A model generated the notes under the pieces. That model saw nothing but the letters and a program-made list of their open reading frames with translations, was not told where the DNA came from and did no database searches. A stretch of 64,000 bases of DNA, taken from Lanius collurio (lineage: Eukaryota > Chordata > Aves > Passeriformes > Laniidae). The DNA lies in contig JACBWW010000004.1 of the NCBI GenBank assembly GCA_020086605.1, forward strand, positions 18,301,624-18,365,623. Reading direction: 5' to 3'. Made by a program: the position numbers and the translations under genes. This document shows positions 24,501-36,200 of the stretch, piece after piece. Every line of letters starts with the position of its first letter. The stretch's first letter is position 1.

Positions 24501-26360
24501 ACTTCCTGAAAGGTAACATGCTGCCTGCTCCCTCCTCTCTTGCTTTATGTCCCAGGGCATAGCACATGCTGCTCTTCTCTTCTCTTCCAGGTCTTAATGA
24601 ATTAGTTCCTGAGAACCTCCTGGCTATTTTTGATGAGAATGAGCTTGAGGTAATCACTGCCTCCTTATGCAGCTCTACCTTTACTTCCCCTCCTCTCTGA
24701 CAAATGAAGTGCTTTCTGGATCTGGGAAAAAGCCCAAATGTTTCTTCTCTAAGCACTTTAAACATCTGTAATTTGCATAGTATCTGTTGCCTTGTTTCCT
24801 GGGCTCCTCACTTTCTGACTGCAGTCTCTTGCCTTTCAGCTGCTTATGTGTGGTACTGGAGATATCAGTGTCTGTGACTTCAAGGCACATGCTGTAGTGG
24901 TAGGAGGATCTTGGCACTTCCGTGAGAAGGTAAATGAAAGGGTTTCTCCTTCCTGCTTGTTGAAACCAGTTATCCTAAATACAGCAGAAGACAGATTTCT
25001 TGGTTGAATTTAGACTTTCAGAAGGACCAACTGAAATACTCAGAGGTCAGGTAGGACTGCACACCTTATGAAATAATGTTTCCCCTTAGAGAGATCCCTT
25101 CAGCCTGGCTGACTAGAGGTGATGCTTAATCAGATACCAGCAAGTAAAAACTGTCAGAAGTAGTCTCTTTAGAAAAATCCAGCACAGCACTAATTAAGAA
25201 TAGTTCAGCAAGGAGTCAGGAGGAGTTGGTGTGAATTACTGCTACTGAAGATGTTCATGGTGATATACTTATCTCCAAGAGATGCTTGAAAAACATGTTC
25301 GCAGCCCACATGCAGTGTTTTGAGTTCAGTGCTGTGGTTAAGACTACTGATGTAGTAGCCTAAATTTGTACCCCCTAATGGTTCTCATCCCTTTCTGCAT
25401 TTCCCAGTGGGAGGGTTATGGGAATAGTAGTGGCTTTGTGTAGAAAAATAATGGAAGCTGCCAGAACACCCAAGATGAAAAGAGATACAAACTTGTATTT
25501 TCAATTTGTAAACACTGGGATGGTTCCACTTTCGTGCAGAAGTACTGGATGATGTGAAATCAAAAAAATAACATAGTGCAAGAAGGAAGTATATTTTCAT
25601 TGCCTATGCAGGTGTTTCTAAAAATAAAATTTCTGTGGGGAGAGTAAAAGCAGAAGAAGCCTTTCTGCTTTACGGGAAAGGATTGGTGGGAGATAGTAGC
25701 GTGGCACATTTCTTAACTGATTAGAAACTATGTCATACTTGCCTCTATGTGTCACTCTGGTAAAACAAATCAATTCTAACTGTTACTAGAACACTTGCTT
25801 GTGAGTGCAATTGACTGATCTTCCTGCAAGTTGCTAATATGCTTGCTTGATTTCCTTGGCTGACCTGTCTTTACCTTTCCTGGTTTGTAACAGGTCATGA
25901 GGTGGTTTTGGACCGTGGTCTCCAGTTTCACGCAGGAAGAGCTGGCCAGGCTTTTGCAGTTCACTACTGGTTCCTCCCAGCTGCCCCCAGGAGGGTTTGC
26001 TGCACTCTGTCCATCTTTCCAGATTATTGCAGCTCCAACTCACAGTACTTTGCCAACAGCTCACACTTGGCAAGTATCTCAGGGTGGTGAGACTTTCTCT
26101 ATTGTGCTTTTGGGAATGACACCAACTAGTTGTGGTGGGCAAACAGTGTATGTCATGTAATGTGTGTGATGCTTGTGTCAATACATTTAAAGGCAGCTAA
26201 TGGGGATGGTTCCCTCTCAGACCTGGTTCTGAATGGAAATTTTCTTTTGTTTTACAGTTTTAACCAGCTGTGCCTCCCTACTTATGACTCTTATGAAGAA
26301 GTGCACAAGATGCTGCAGCTAGCTATCAGCGAGGGTTGTGAGGGATTTGGCATGCTGTGA
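12579..26360 (+). CDS. AREL1: AREL1 HECT-type E3 ubiquitin ligase, 18 coding exons, complete
   Basis: Coding exons: 12579-12594, 13235-13461, 15108-15345, 16329-16498, 16577-16757, 17451-17698, 19424-19501, 20008-20149, 20553-20674, 22624-22699, 23119-23228, 23737-23916, 24063-24188, 24383-24512, 24591-24649, 24840-24929, 25894-26069, 26258-26360. Total 2472 nt, 823 codons plus TGA, equal to the human protein. Residues about 5-33 are hydrophobic ([16 protein letters not shown]), a likely membrane segment. A filamin-type beta-sandwich repeat falls around 60-160 ([16 protein letters not shown] to [11 protein letters not shown]). An acidic and Lys-rich linker follows (about 325-355). The HECT domain runs from about 480 to the end; the thioester cysteine is Cys790 in AHTCFNQL, and the C-tail ends EGFGML. 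Known role: ubiquitinates the IAP antagonists SMAC, HtrA2 and ARTS and so restrains apoptosis. All introns are GT-AG except the last, which is GC-AG. Confidence 0.97.
20985..21249 (+). repeat. CR1 LINE 3' fragment, sense
   Basis: It reads AGGTTCACATTGAACATTGTG, AATTTCTTCATGGAAGAAG, GGGAAGTTGTGGAGTCACC, ATCCTTGGAAGTGTTCAAG, TTGATGATCTTAGGGG, CAACTTAAATGATTTTGTGA and ends TTCTGT. This is the typical CR1 3' end on the plus strand. It lies in the AREL1 intron between coding exons 9 and 10. The left edge is approximate. Confidence 0.85.
26070..26257 (+). other. AREL1: Last AREL1 intron, GC-AG type, splitting the catalytic Cys codon
   Basis: The donor reads ACTTG/GCAAGT at 26065-26075 and the acceptor TTTTACAG/TTTTAAC at 26250-26264. 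Joining TG to T gives TGT, the cysteine of the conserved T-C-F-N-Q motif. The nearby GT (26074) would instead give a TAA stop straight after the junction, so the GC donor is the only one that keeps the family sequence. The other donor positions match the consensus AG/GCAAGT well, as is usual for GC introns. Confidence 0.88.
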
Positions 26361-29300
26361 TTTCCCCTTCCCAGGAGACCATTTAACCTCTTGGCTCTTC
26401 GTGGCAAGACCCAGGTTCAATCCTCTGCTTGGTCCTCTCCTTCCCTTCTCTTGGGCAGTGGAGGCAGAGCAAAGACTCCATGTTAAGGAATTTGTCATCC
26501 AGAAGATGTCGTGTGGCCTTTCTGTATCCCAAATATGTCATCAAGAGCTCATCTTTTCCCTTTTCCTCGTTCTCCCCTTGGTTCAATGTGAAACAGCAAA
26601 AGGACTGGTGCATTTGTCAAGGAGATATGGCACTTGATTTCCATGCACCCTGTACACCCATCCTTCTGTGAGAAGATGAAATTCTTAAGCAGAAGTTACA
26701 CTGAGGTGCAGGAGATCTGCTGAGCTGCCTTTACCATAGCTCTCTAGGAGGAAGACAGAAGACCATCATGGAGCTCTGCTGGAAGCCTTGGCTCATAGGA
26801 AGTCTTAGTAGCTTCCTTTATCTTGGCTTAACTCCCCCAGTGATGCTCCCTGATATCTCACTATGACTTGTGAGGAGAATAGAGTTGTCCATCCTTTCAG
26901 CACCTGACCCAGAAGGATTTCTGGTTCTCTTTGTCCATCTTGCTCTGGATGCTGTTGTTGCCTGTGCCACAGAGAAAAAAGGGCAGTATCCACTGGAGGG
27001 AGTAACCCAAAGAGGAGAACAATCTCATTGGAGCACAAGTGCTGGCCCTGACAGTGTTCCTGTACTACCTCCGCTAGGGTCCAGCAGCAGAAGCGCCCTT
27101 CTCCAGCAGTGGCTGGTAATTAGCCTCTGCAAATGAACTGGAAGAGGAGTTTCTCCTCCATTGAATGTTTCTGACAGTTGATGTTGCACAGGGAGCTGTT
27201 CCATGCCCTTGCCTTCTTTTCCCTTCCTCAGGAGAGATAGTATGGGCATGAGTGGGATTCCTCAATGCTGAGCACCAATGCCTAGCCCACATTCACCTTC
27301 AGGGTATGTATGTTATGTAGTAACAGTGACAGATCAATAAGCAGCTACAGTGTGCACTGGGCTTGTGTTCATTGTTGGGATGATGGTACTGGGCAGAGCG
27401 TGGTACCTCCGCCCCAGAATCCCACAGGATCTTGGCTTCTACCTCTATCATGCAGCAGCCTGAGGCTTCTCTTTCTCTACTGCATTTCAGGCAGAGTATC
27501 CAGAGAGTTGGTGGTGTCTGGAGAGCAGATAGATTTCAGCCCTTCCAATCTTCTTACCATCTTTTTTCATTCTTCCTTTTCACATGTTCCATTAAGTGCT
27601 GTTGGCTTTCCAGCACAAAATGCTAACTAGAATTTCGCTTAAGTGGTCACTCAACAGCCTGCACCCACCATTATCTGGCTTGTGGGGAAAGGAGTGGGTA
27701 GAACAGAATGAAAAGTATAAGCTTATGGTCTGTTGTAGTTGGCAATCCATTCAGCCCTTCCCATGGAAATATAGGGAAGGGGAACCTGGGAATCTTGATG
27801 AGTTCTTCAGTGAAGGAAAATTCAAGATCTTTGCTTTCTACAGTCCCTTAGTTCAAGTCAAAGGCCTGCAGGAGTCAAAGTGGGAGAAATGTGTTGCTAC
27901 TACCTGCAGTGTAAGCTTTCACTGGATTATGGAATTGCTGGATTTCTTCCAGAATGGTTTCTCAGACTGGCATCCCTGAGCTAATTTTAGAAGACTATAT
28001 TGGATAAAATGTCACATCATCCTCTTCAGTCCCCTTCTGCTGTCCTCAGGCTGATCCGGTCAGACTTGAGCACAGTATGGATATTTTAAGTTAACTGTGT
28101 GTGCTTTTCAAGTATAGCTTAGTTGAATTGACTGGGAATTTGTGGGAAATATTGTACATCTATAAAATGTTTTAAGGCACCATCTTAGTCATTCTTGGGC
28201 TGGGTGTTACTTCTGTACAGAAAAAAAATAAGCCATTTTGGTGCCAAAAAGCAGTCAGCTGAACATTGAGACTACTCAGGGGGTTTCTTTGCCTTGTGAA
28301 TTCATTCCCTGACTGGCACCGAGGTGCTGTGAGGCTGCCAGCTTGATAGTTTGCCACTGTTGTGCTCTGACAGATCACATTAGTAGTGGCTGTTCTCCCT
28401 TTTTTAGTGCAGGCTGCATTCTGCAAGGTTCTGACTTTCTCTGGGTGGAGAGTGTGGTACCATTTTATTTATACAGCAGGTGGCTTCCATGGTCAGTACA
28501 GTTACAGCTCCTGTGGTCACCATGCCACCGCTTCAGTGCTTTCTCCAGGGACTGAAGTGGTGGTGCTCAGCTTAACTCCAGTTTGATGGGAGGCATAGCT
28601 TGGTGTTTTTTCCATATAGTAGCCTCACCTTATTGAGGATGTTTTCATCCCTGTAGCTATGGGCCAGCTCTGACAGTGACATCTCCCTCAGGAATCTCCT
28701 CCCTTCTTCTCTTGAGCCAGCCTTTTTTTATTCTGACATGAAGTAGCTGACCGCTGAGTGGACTTCTACTGGAAAGAGCTCCTAAATGCTTCTCATTTCA
28801 TTGCAACCAGCACCCAGCACTTCCCAGCAGCTGTGAAGATGCCAAGGACTTTCTTCTTAATGCAAGTGCAGTCAGAAGTGGGATGGGTACTCTCAGTCAA
28901 CTAAACCCATCCCTTCTGTTTGCACAGGCCCCCTAGGCTGCCCTCATGTTCCTGAGTTCCACCACAATATTTCTAAACTTGTCTCTGGCTTTACACCCTT
29001 TCCCAGTACAGTCACTTTTAATGCTGCCCTTAGCGCTGGCAATGGGGATGTGCTTTGGTCACCTGTACTGTATGTTACTTCTGGCAGAGGCTCGTTACTT
29101 TTCTTTTTTACTCCTTATTTATTGCCACTTAATAGAGGCTCTTCTGTAGAAATCCTTAGGATCCTGATACCATCTTAGGTTCTGTGTTTCCCAAAGCTGC
29201 TTTGAGGTGCAGGGGGCCTGTCTTCAGCCTGTACCTGCAGGCCATGTTGCATGTTTATAGAAACCGGGAGCTGTGGATGATACAGGTCAAATCCTACTTC

Positions 29301-29410
29301 CCTCTGGTGAATTTCTGGCAGAGTTCAGCCAAAATTCGGAAGCCTGTGGTTGTAGTAGCTGATTTTGTAAATAGTTTGTATAATAAATAAAATATTTTAA
29401 AAATGCGGCC
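26361..29410 (+). other. AREL1: AREL1 3' UTR
   Basis: Uninterrupted sequence without splice-supported coding potential follows the TGA. Two overlapping AATAAA signals at 29382-29387 and 29386-29391 give a probable cleavage site around 29405-29415, so the UTR is about 3 kb. The small ORFs inside it resemble no known protein. I saw no earlier canonical signal on this strand, but the search was by eye. Confidence 0.7.
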
Positions 29411-32400
29411 TTCTCTGCTCAGCATTCTTTCCGGGCTTTACAGAGGGAATCAGACTGGTGCTGTCTGGGGGCAAGGGACCTCTCCAGGTCTTCAGATGTC
29501 TAACAGAGGTCTGCTGCAGGGGGGATGGTGTGGTTCTCCACCTGCAACTTTTCAGGATGACTGACTGAAGCCAGGACCTGTGAGCTTTTGGGAAGAGGCA
29601 TGACTCTGTGCTGAGGCTTGCAGGGCACTGTGAGGCCTCACTACAAGTAGGCTGGAAAATGCTGTGAAGCAGCTAGTAATGCTAGAAAGAATTTTAAGGA
29701 CTTTTATGTAAATTAATAATGCAGTTGGTGCAACCACTTTTCCATCTCATTGTGTATTACCTGACTCTTTGAGCCTCAGGTACTTGTAGGGCTTGTGCTT
29801 TGCTGTACTGTCAAGAGGATTAGGTGAAGCCAGGAGAAGAGGGGGCTTTTGAGTCCTCTACACCCTAAGGATTAAAATCTTAACTTTAAAACTTGAGATG
29901 ATTCTGCAACATGATTCTGTGTCTATTAGCATTTCTGCCTGTAAAATGATGAAACACTGTTTCCTGGGCTGTACAAGATTTAGCCTGTCTTCAGCCCATA
30001 GAGCATTGGCTGGTTATGTGTGTTCCACCATATAATTAGGTGGATGTTCTCACACGGGAAAGCGGCATCTAGTGTTGATTCTGGCTTTCAGGCCATAAAC
30101 ACTGGCTAAAGAAGAGACTGAGTGGTACATGCAATTCTTAGAGATTTACTCTAAAACTGTGTTGGGTCATGGTATTACTTAGAAGCTCCTGTGGCAACAA
30201 AATTGTCTTATGCTGGATGCAGATGAGGGAGGTTACATAAAGCAATGGTGACATTACGAGTACAGAAACTGAAGTTCCTGTGTCCCCTGAAAATTGCAGA
30301 GATTGTGAATCTAGAGCTGCTGGAGTTGGGGCCAGGGTACTAAAAGATGGATGATTTTGCCAGCAAATCTGGCATGAGCAAAATGAAGCCATGAGGACAT
30401 GCCTTTACATGCAATTCATAAGAAGGGGGCCAAGTTGAGCCTGGAGTTTTCAGAAGCTGTTTGGGTGTGAAGGAGAGAGCTCAGCATGCTGGATTACTTT
30501 AGCATGAAGTAAGTTCTAAAGTTTCAGCTTCTCTTTACAGAATGCATGATATCATCTGGCTGCTCACATTGTCCATCCTGATTTCCAGTTTCTTATGATG
30601 TCTTGGAGTGGTGACAGTGCCCTGTTGCTAACAGCACAGCCTCTACTTATCCTGGCACTTGGCATGGAGTTGGGGTTCTGAGAGGAATAATGCCCATGCA
30701 CTTCATGCTGGAATCCTACATGCCCCAGCTTGTATATTCAGCACTAGCAGAGCTGCCTGATATCTTTGGATCCTTGATTCTATACACAGCCACTTGACCT
30801 GAGGTGTATCGTGTGGTGTGCTGCTTGCAAAAATGGATTTTTGTGCATTCAGTTCCTCTGCTCTAGTTGCTTTGCCTCAGTTGTGGAACTATAGATAATG
30901 AATTTCTTCAGATACCTAAATGAGAAAATGGGGAAATGATGCTTGGTTTGGATAAGATCTGTTCTTACTTTCATAGTGTTATGGCTGAGTTGGTCAGTTG
31001 AACCAAGCTGCATCTCCTGGTTCCTGTGGTGAATTACTACATTTTGTATGGTTTGGGCTGTTCTGCTACCATCTTGTGTCTGACTGACCTGGCAAGAGAG
31101 CACAGAGAGTTTGAATGTGTGATTGATTACAGGGCCTATAAAAGGGAAACAGCTAAACTGACCAGAACCTCAGCCTGTCTTGGCATCAGTTGTACAGTGC
31201 AGAATCTAAGATTTAGCATCTTCTTCTTAAACTCTTTGGGTTTTTTCGTTAAATGTGTGAGAGATGCTAATCTCTGCTTTCCAGAGCATGAAACTTTATT
31301 GTAGGAGAGGAGGTGTTACTGCATGAACATGTTCATTTTTAGACATAATTTGCTATAACTTCTTTGCAGTAAAACAAAACAGCTGTAGCTGAAGTTCACC
31401 CAAAATTCCTGATCAGTCGTTTCCAGCTACCCTTCTGCAGGGATGGCATGCTGCAAAGTTTGTTGAGGCCTGGGCAGTTGCACACAGGGTTGGAAGTGGG
31501 GAGTGAGGCTGAGAGCCAAGCCTCTCCACCTTGGTATAAAGCTGCAATGGATGCAAAGGAAGAGGAGCTCTTGCACTGTATGAGTGATGGAGAAGCTGGA
31601 CTTGGCCCAAGGTTGCTCCAGAGTTTTCTCGGAGGCATGTGAAAGCCAGAGTGAGTTTAGGTGGTTTGGGGGGGAGTGACTCTGCATGGCCAAAACCAAA
31701 TTCTTTTCACCCTCTTGAGGCAATTCTCTGCTAAGCTGTGAGTGTATTGGCTCATACCTGCCCTTTCTTTTAGGGGTTTGTGCTAACATAATACTAAAGG
31801 CCTGTAAACTCGTGCAATTTTCTGAGTAATTTTAGAAATCTCATCTCTTAGCAGAAGGAACAGCTGTTTGGAACTTTCTTGTGCTCCAGTAGCTGAAGTG
31901 TGAGGTTGCCTTGAGATAAGATAGTGCTGTTTTTACAGCAGTGGGTGAAGAAATGTAAGGATATAAATTTCCCTGCAGTCCTCTTGGAGGATGATGAAAG
32001 TAGCTGCGGGGGTTTCAGGATTGTCTGAAAAGAGGCTTGCTGAATAGAAGCTAGCTCAGATTTGCAGAGGACTTTATTGCTGGTGTGGAACAGACTCAGA
32101 CCCCCACTTAGGGAAAATTGGCAGCCTCTTCTTGTCTGTGACTAGAGCAGTCAGCAGGGGTATTCATCAGCTTTCTCTCTTCTAGGCCTTTTTATATTGG
32201 GAACAACATGCAATACACTGGTTGCAATTGTCTACATTGTGGAAACTAAAAATTATAGGCCAAAATTGTTGCCTTGGTGTCTTCTAGTAAGACATTGAAT
32301 GGTTGCCTTTGTGCTCACCCGTGGAGATCATCACACTGACTGCTGTCTTCTATGCTGACCAGTGCTATCTTGTTTCCTTCTGCTCACTCGCTTCCTGTCC

Positions 32401-32640
32401 ATCTTCTGTTCTTTCTCTCCATCTTATTCCTCATCCTAAAGAGCCTATGGACTCTCTGTGTCCAGATGTTGCATAGTTCCATGCACAATGGGACCCTTTT
32501 TCAAGATGGGAGCTCCTGGTGCTACACAGTATTGCTATCAAAATACGAGGGCTTAGTTACAGACAGTCCTAAGGCTGTCAGGGGGGAGGAACTGGGCAGC
32601 TGCTGGCTGTTCTTGTAATGACTATTTTGTTTTAGAAGAC
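29411..32640. other. Intergenic DNA downstream of AREL1, no gene recognised
   Basis: There are only short frames with no recognisable protein, RNA gene or repeat family. Composition is ordinary. Confidence 0.5.
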
Positions 32641-32930
32641 TTCCATGATATCCTCCCTGGAACCCAGGTGTGCCCCTGACTCAGCTCTGCGCTCTGAAGC
32701 CTTGCTGCCCGGCAGCTTTCCTAGCCCAGCCGTGCTTCCCCGGCGCTGAGGTGCTCGGGTGCCTCCCTCGGTGCAGGGACAGTAGCCGTGCGGCGGCCCT
32801 GTGGTGCCGTCAGACCCTGACTGTGGCTGGTTGGCCACCAGAGGGGGACCGGTAGCCGATTTGAGCTCGTCCCGTTTAAGAGCGGCCAATCTCAGTTCTC
32901 TGGAAACTGCGGTTTGGGTTACAGTCGTCT
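32640..32930. promoter_or_regulatory. GC-rich islet with CTCF-like and CCAAT motifs
   Basis: CpG density rises here relative to both sides. A CTCF-like core, TGGCCACCAGAGGGGGACC, lies at 32833-32850 or so and departs from the consensus at only one or two informative positions. A good NF-Y site (GGCCAATC) is at about 32883-32890. No gene starts here that I can recognise. It could be an insulator, a promoter of a noncoding transcript or an unmethylated remnant of a retroelement. Confidence 0.4.
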
Positions 32931-32934
32931 GGAT

Positions 32935-33079
32935 TTGTTTTGTTTTGGGGGTTTTTTTGTGGGTTGGGGTTTTTTGTTTTTTTTTTTGTTTGTTTGTTTG
33001 TTTTCTTTTGAGTTTTTTGGGGGTTTTTTGGGGGTTTTTTGTTTTTTTTTTTTTTTTTCCTGTTTGGTTTTTTTTTTGC
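32935..33079. repeat. T/G-rich low-complexity tract
   Basis: It consists of long T runs broken by G runs of three to five (GGGGG, GGG, GGGG, GGGGG, GGGGG) and a short TGTT repeat. The minus strand is A/C-rich. The G runs could form a quadruplex on the plus strand, although loops are long. Confidence 0.9.
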
Positions 33080-33094
33080 AGACCTCTTAATCTA

Positions 33095-33165
33095 GCAAAC
33101 AGCTCGGCTGGTAGAGTCACTTGCTGTGCTTCTAATCCCCAGACTGGAGTCTGTGAGAAGTGAGC
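33095..33165 (+). pseudogene. tRNA-like relic (possible)
   Basis: AGCTCGGCTGGTAGAG resembles a tRNA D-arm and A box (AGCTCAGYYGGTAGAG). About 20 nt later GCTTCTAATCC resembles an anticodon loop of the Arg-TCT/Lys type, and GACTGGAGTCTG sits where a T-arm would be but matches the B box poorly. The acceptor stem does not pair, so a working tRNA is excluded. It may be a decayed tRNA or tRNA-derived SINE head beside the A/T-rich tract, or chance. Confidence 0.25.
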
Positions 33166-33259
33166 ATCTAGAGAGCATCCCCTGGTTCTGCACAAGTCCC
33201 TGTTGCACCACTCCCCTTGCCGTTTTGTTTTCCAACCGGCAACACATTTAAAATGCATG

Positions 33260-36200
33260 AAAGGAAGTTGGATTTACATATGTATGATTAACCTGAAGCA
33301 TTCTCTCAGGAGACTCAGCACAAATATCATAATAAGAATAATATGCTTAATATGAACAAACAGCAGCAGTAACACTAACCAGATTAGACGTGCTCCCTCA
33401 GGCTTTGAGACACAGATTAGCCATCAGTATGTGAGGAGAGAGGGAGTTTAAATGTGTGGACCAGGAAAGCAGAATTGAGCTGGTGCACAGAAAGAGCTGA
33501 TATTCTCTTTTTAGGACTCATTATAGCATAATGGACTTTTCTTATTAACTGCAGGCACCACTAACCTTTCCAGAGAACCTGGGAGAGTGGAAGCTGACAT
33601 GAATTCGGATGAATTGCAGTAAGTGACTGGAAAAGTGCAGAAGCTCCAGGGACAGGAGGGAAAAAGGACCCTGTTCCCAACCTCAGGGGGGCAACTGTCC
33701 TGAAGCGGTCCCTGCACAGGCCAGTGCCTTCCTTGAACACTCTTTGCTTCAGGTTGTTTTTGAGTAGAGATGGCTTGGGCTAGCTAACTTTACACTGTGC
33801 AATTAGTGGTGTCAGTAGCCTGTTGGCAGTGCCTTTGAAAGGTGCTCTAAGAATGTCCTTCTAGAAGTTGGCTCTGCTGTGCCTCATCCTGGGCAGGGCT
33901 GAGCTTCATTTCAAGTTTGAAGCAGCATAGTGGCAGAGGAGCTGTGTGACAAATTCATTACTGAGCTGTAATGCACTTGATGCTGTGGAGCTAATTCAGG
34001 CCTGAAGCTTTGACCTTGACAAGGCTGCTCCTCAGCAGTGTAAGGAGCAGAGGGAAAGGCACCAGGTCGATCAACAACATCAAGAGGGTAGGAAGGTGGT
34101 AAAGAGTCATGGGTCTGGTGATGTTGGACTCCAGAGGCATCTTTCGATTCTAGTGCAGAAATGGTTCTGGGTCAGAAAGCACCACTCTGGCTGCATTTCT
34201 CAGCAGGATGTCTGATCCTTAGGTGCTCAGTTTAGTGCTGGAGGTTTAGGATTGCATGAACAGGTAGCCCCGGGAGATGGAGAGAGGAACAGAGTTTGAT
34301 ACAAGGTTGTGGTGTTGAAGTTTATAAGAGACTGAAGGAAACACACGGCTTCTCATGCCTTTGTCTTGTTGAACAAGGTCAAAGTGACAGCCAGCAGGGA
34401 TTGAAAGGCAAAAAGCATGTGGCTAATCAAAGCTGTCTGCTACACATATGGACTGAGGAAAGCATGAGTTTTCCTGCCTATTCTCCTAAGGGCAGATAAA
34501 AGAGTGTGACATGCATGTGGATAATGAAAACATCCATGGCTAAATAAGATTTAAAGCAAATAAACATTCCTGCTTCAGGGCCAAAGCCTGTCTCTGATAG
34601 ACAGGAGTAGAAAGGAGGTTTTTTTCTGCTTTCCTTGAAGCTACCCACTGTCCTGTGCTGGATGCTGACCTGGAGGAGTGTTTGGTAGCTGGTGGCCCTA
34701 GTCAGGAAGAAGAAGGTAGAATCTGCTTTAATCCTGTCATCAACATTGTGCTCATTAGGCTTGAGCCAATTTAAAACACGAGTAAGGGGCAGTCATATTC
34801 TTCACAAAACTGGGTGTTAATGTCTTTCCAGAAAACCCCCTCCCATCGAGGGGAGGGCCACCCTCAGCACCCTGCTGTGTCTCTAAGAGGGACTGCATGG
34901 AGAGCAGCCTCTTCCTCCTGCCTTGTCATCCCAGTGCAGCACCTACCATGTTCCCAGTGGGTGTATCAATGTAGAGTTCACCAAATACGGTGACAAGTCT
35001 TTGACATGTTTCCAGAGTGTCTACGAGTCTGCTGTTAGTCAAATTTCAGTACTGTTGTTCTGTTTGCTGGATAGCTAATTTCCTTTTCCCTCTCTGAGTT
35101 GCTGTATGGGTGTGGGGTGATGACAAAACCTGAGCCTGGAAGAGAACTATGTTGTGGTGCTGCGTCAGGGAGCCCCACACCTGTGCTCTTACATGTCCCA
35201 GAGCTGGCAGACCCATGCAGGGAGTGTGCACTGCTCCATGAGGCCAACACTTTCCCTATGCCCTTCTTAAGCTGTGAACCCTGCTTGTAGATAAAAGAGT
35301 ACCTTTTGTCCTCTGTGGTCTCAGCCTAGCACAAGTTTGAGGACAAGGAGGGTTGTCTCCTGAAGCTCATCTTTGATGAGCCCCATGTAGTTTCTTCTCT
35401 GCCTCCTTACCTTCGTGCCTGTCCCTGCATCTCATCCTCTGCCTGGTTCTCTTCCGCTACTCCTCGTTCCACTCTGTTTGCCGGTATGCCAGTGGAGAAG
35501 ACAAAGTACCCTGATGAACTCTGGCTTGATCTTCTCCCTTCTGCCCAGGGAGAGCGCTCTCCCCAGTTTCTTCTGGCTGCCTTTTGCCTTTCTAATCAGT
35601 CATGGTAATTTACCCTGGCACTGTTTGGCAGGGGCTGTACCTTGGCATCATGAGCAGCCAGGGTCAGTTGTCAGCCTCTGAGCCATGAGCCTAATGCAAC
35701 AGAACAGATGTAGGTATTTTTTCCAAGTTTTTCCTGGGCAGCAGGATTAAAGTCTCTGTTCTCAGCTGGGGTCCCCGGTGTAGTCACTTCCCTCTGTGTT
35801 ACACAACACCCTATTAAGAAGAATAGCACAAACATGTTCATTGGGATCCCTTCCCCCAACCCTACAAGGCCAAGGAACAAAGGCGAGGGAGGTTTCCAAA
35901 GGCTGAAGAGCTCTCTGTTTGGTCCAGGAGCTCTGGGATAATCCCAGATATCCCCCTGGAAAAGGACCCTGCCACTCTCTGCTGTTCTTCATCCTTGTGG
36001 TGCCAGGGGTAAGAGGGAACACAGCAGGTGGTGGTGGTAAAAGAGCAGTGGAGTTATGTTGTTCTTACATCCATTTGGCTGTATGCAAACTCGAATGAGT
36101 ACCAATGCAGGCAGAAACTACTGAGGCAGCATCCCTGCCAGGCCTGGTGTCTGTGCCATCCCACTGAACTGGAGGCTTCTGAGTGTGCATGTGTGCATGA

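Noticed and set aside
26070..26078. Canonical GT donor at 26074 for the last AREL1 intron
   Set aside because: Using it puts TTT TAA directly after the junction and removes Cys790; the GC donor at 26070 restores the conserved sequence.
32632..33258. 208-codon minus-strand ORF with Lys/Thr/Gln-rich centre
   Set aside because: The centre is simply translation of the A/C-rich complement of the T/G tract; the ends show no recognisable domain.
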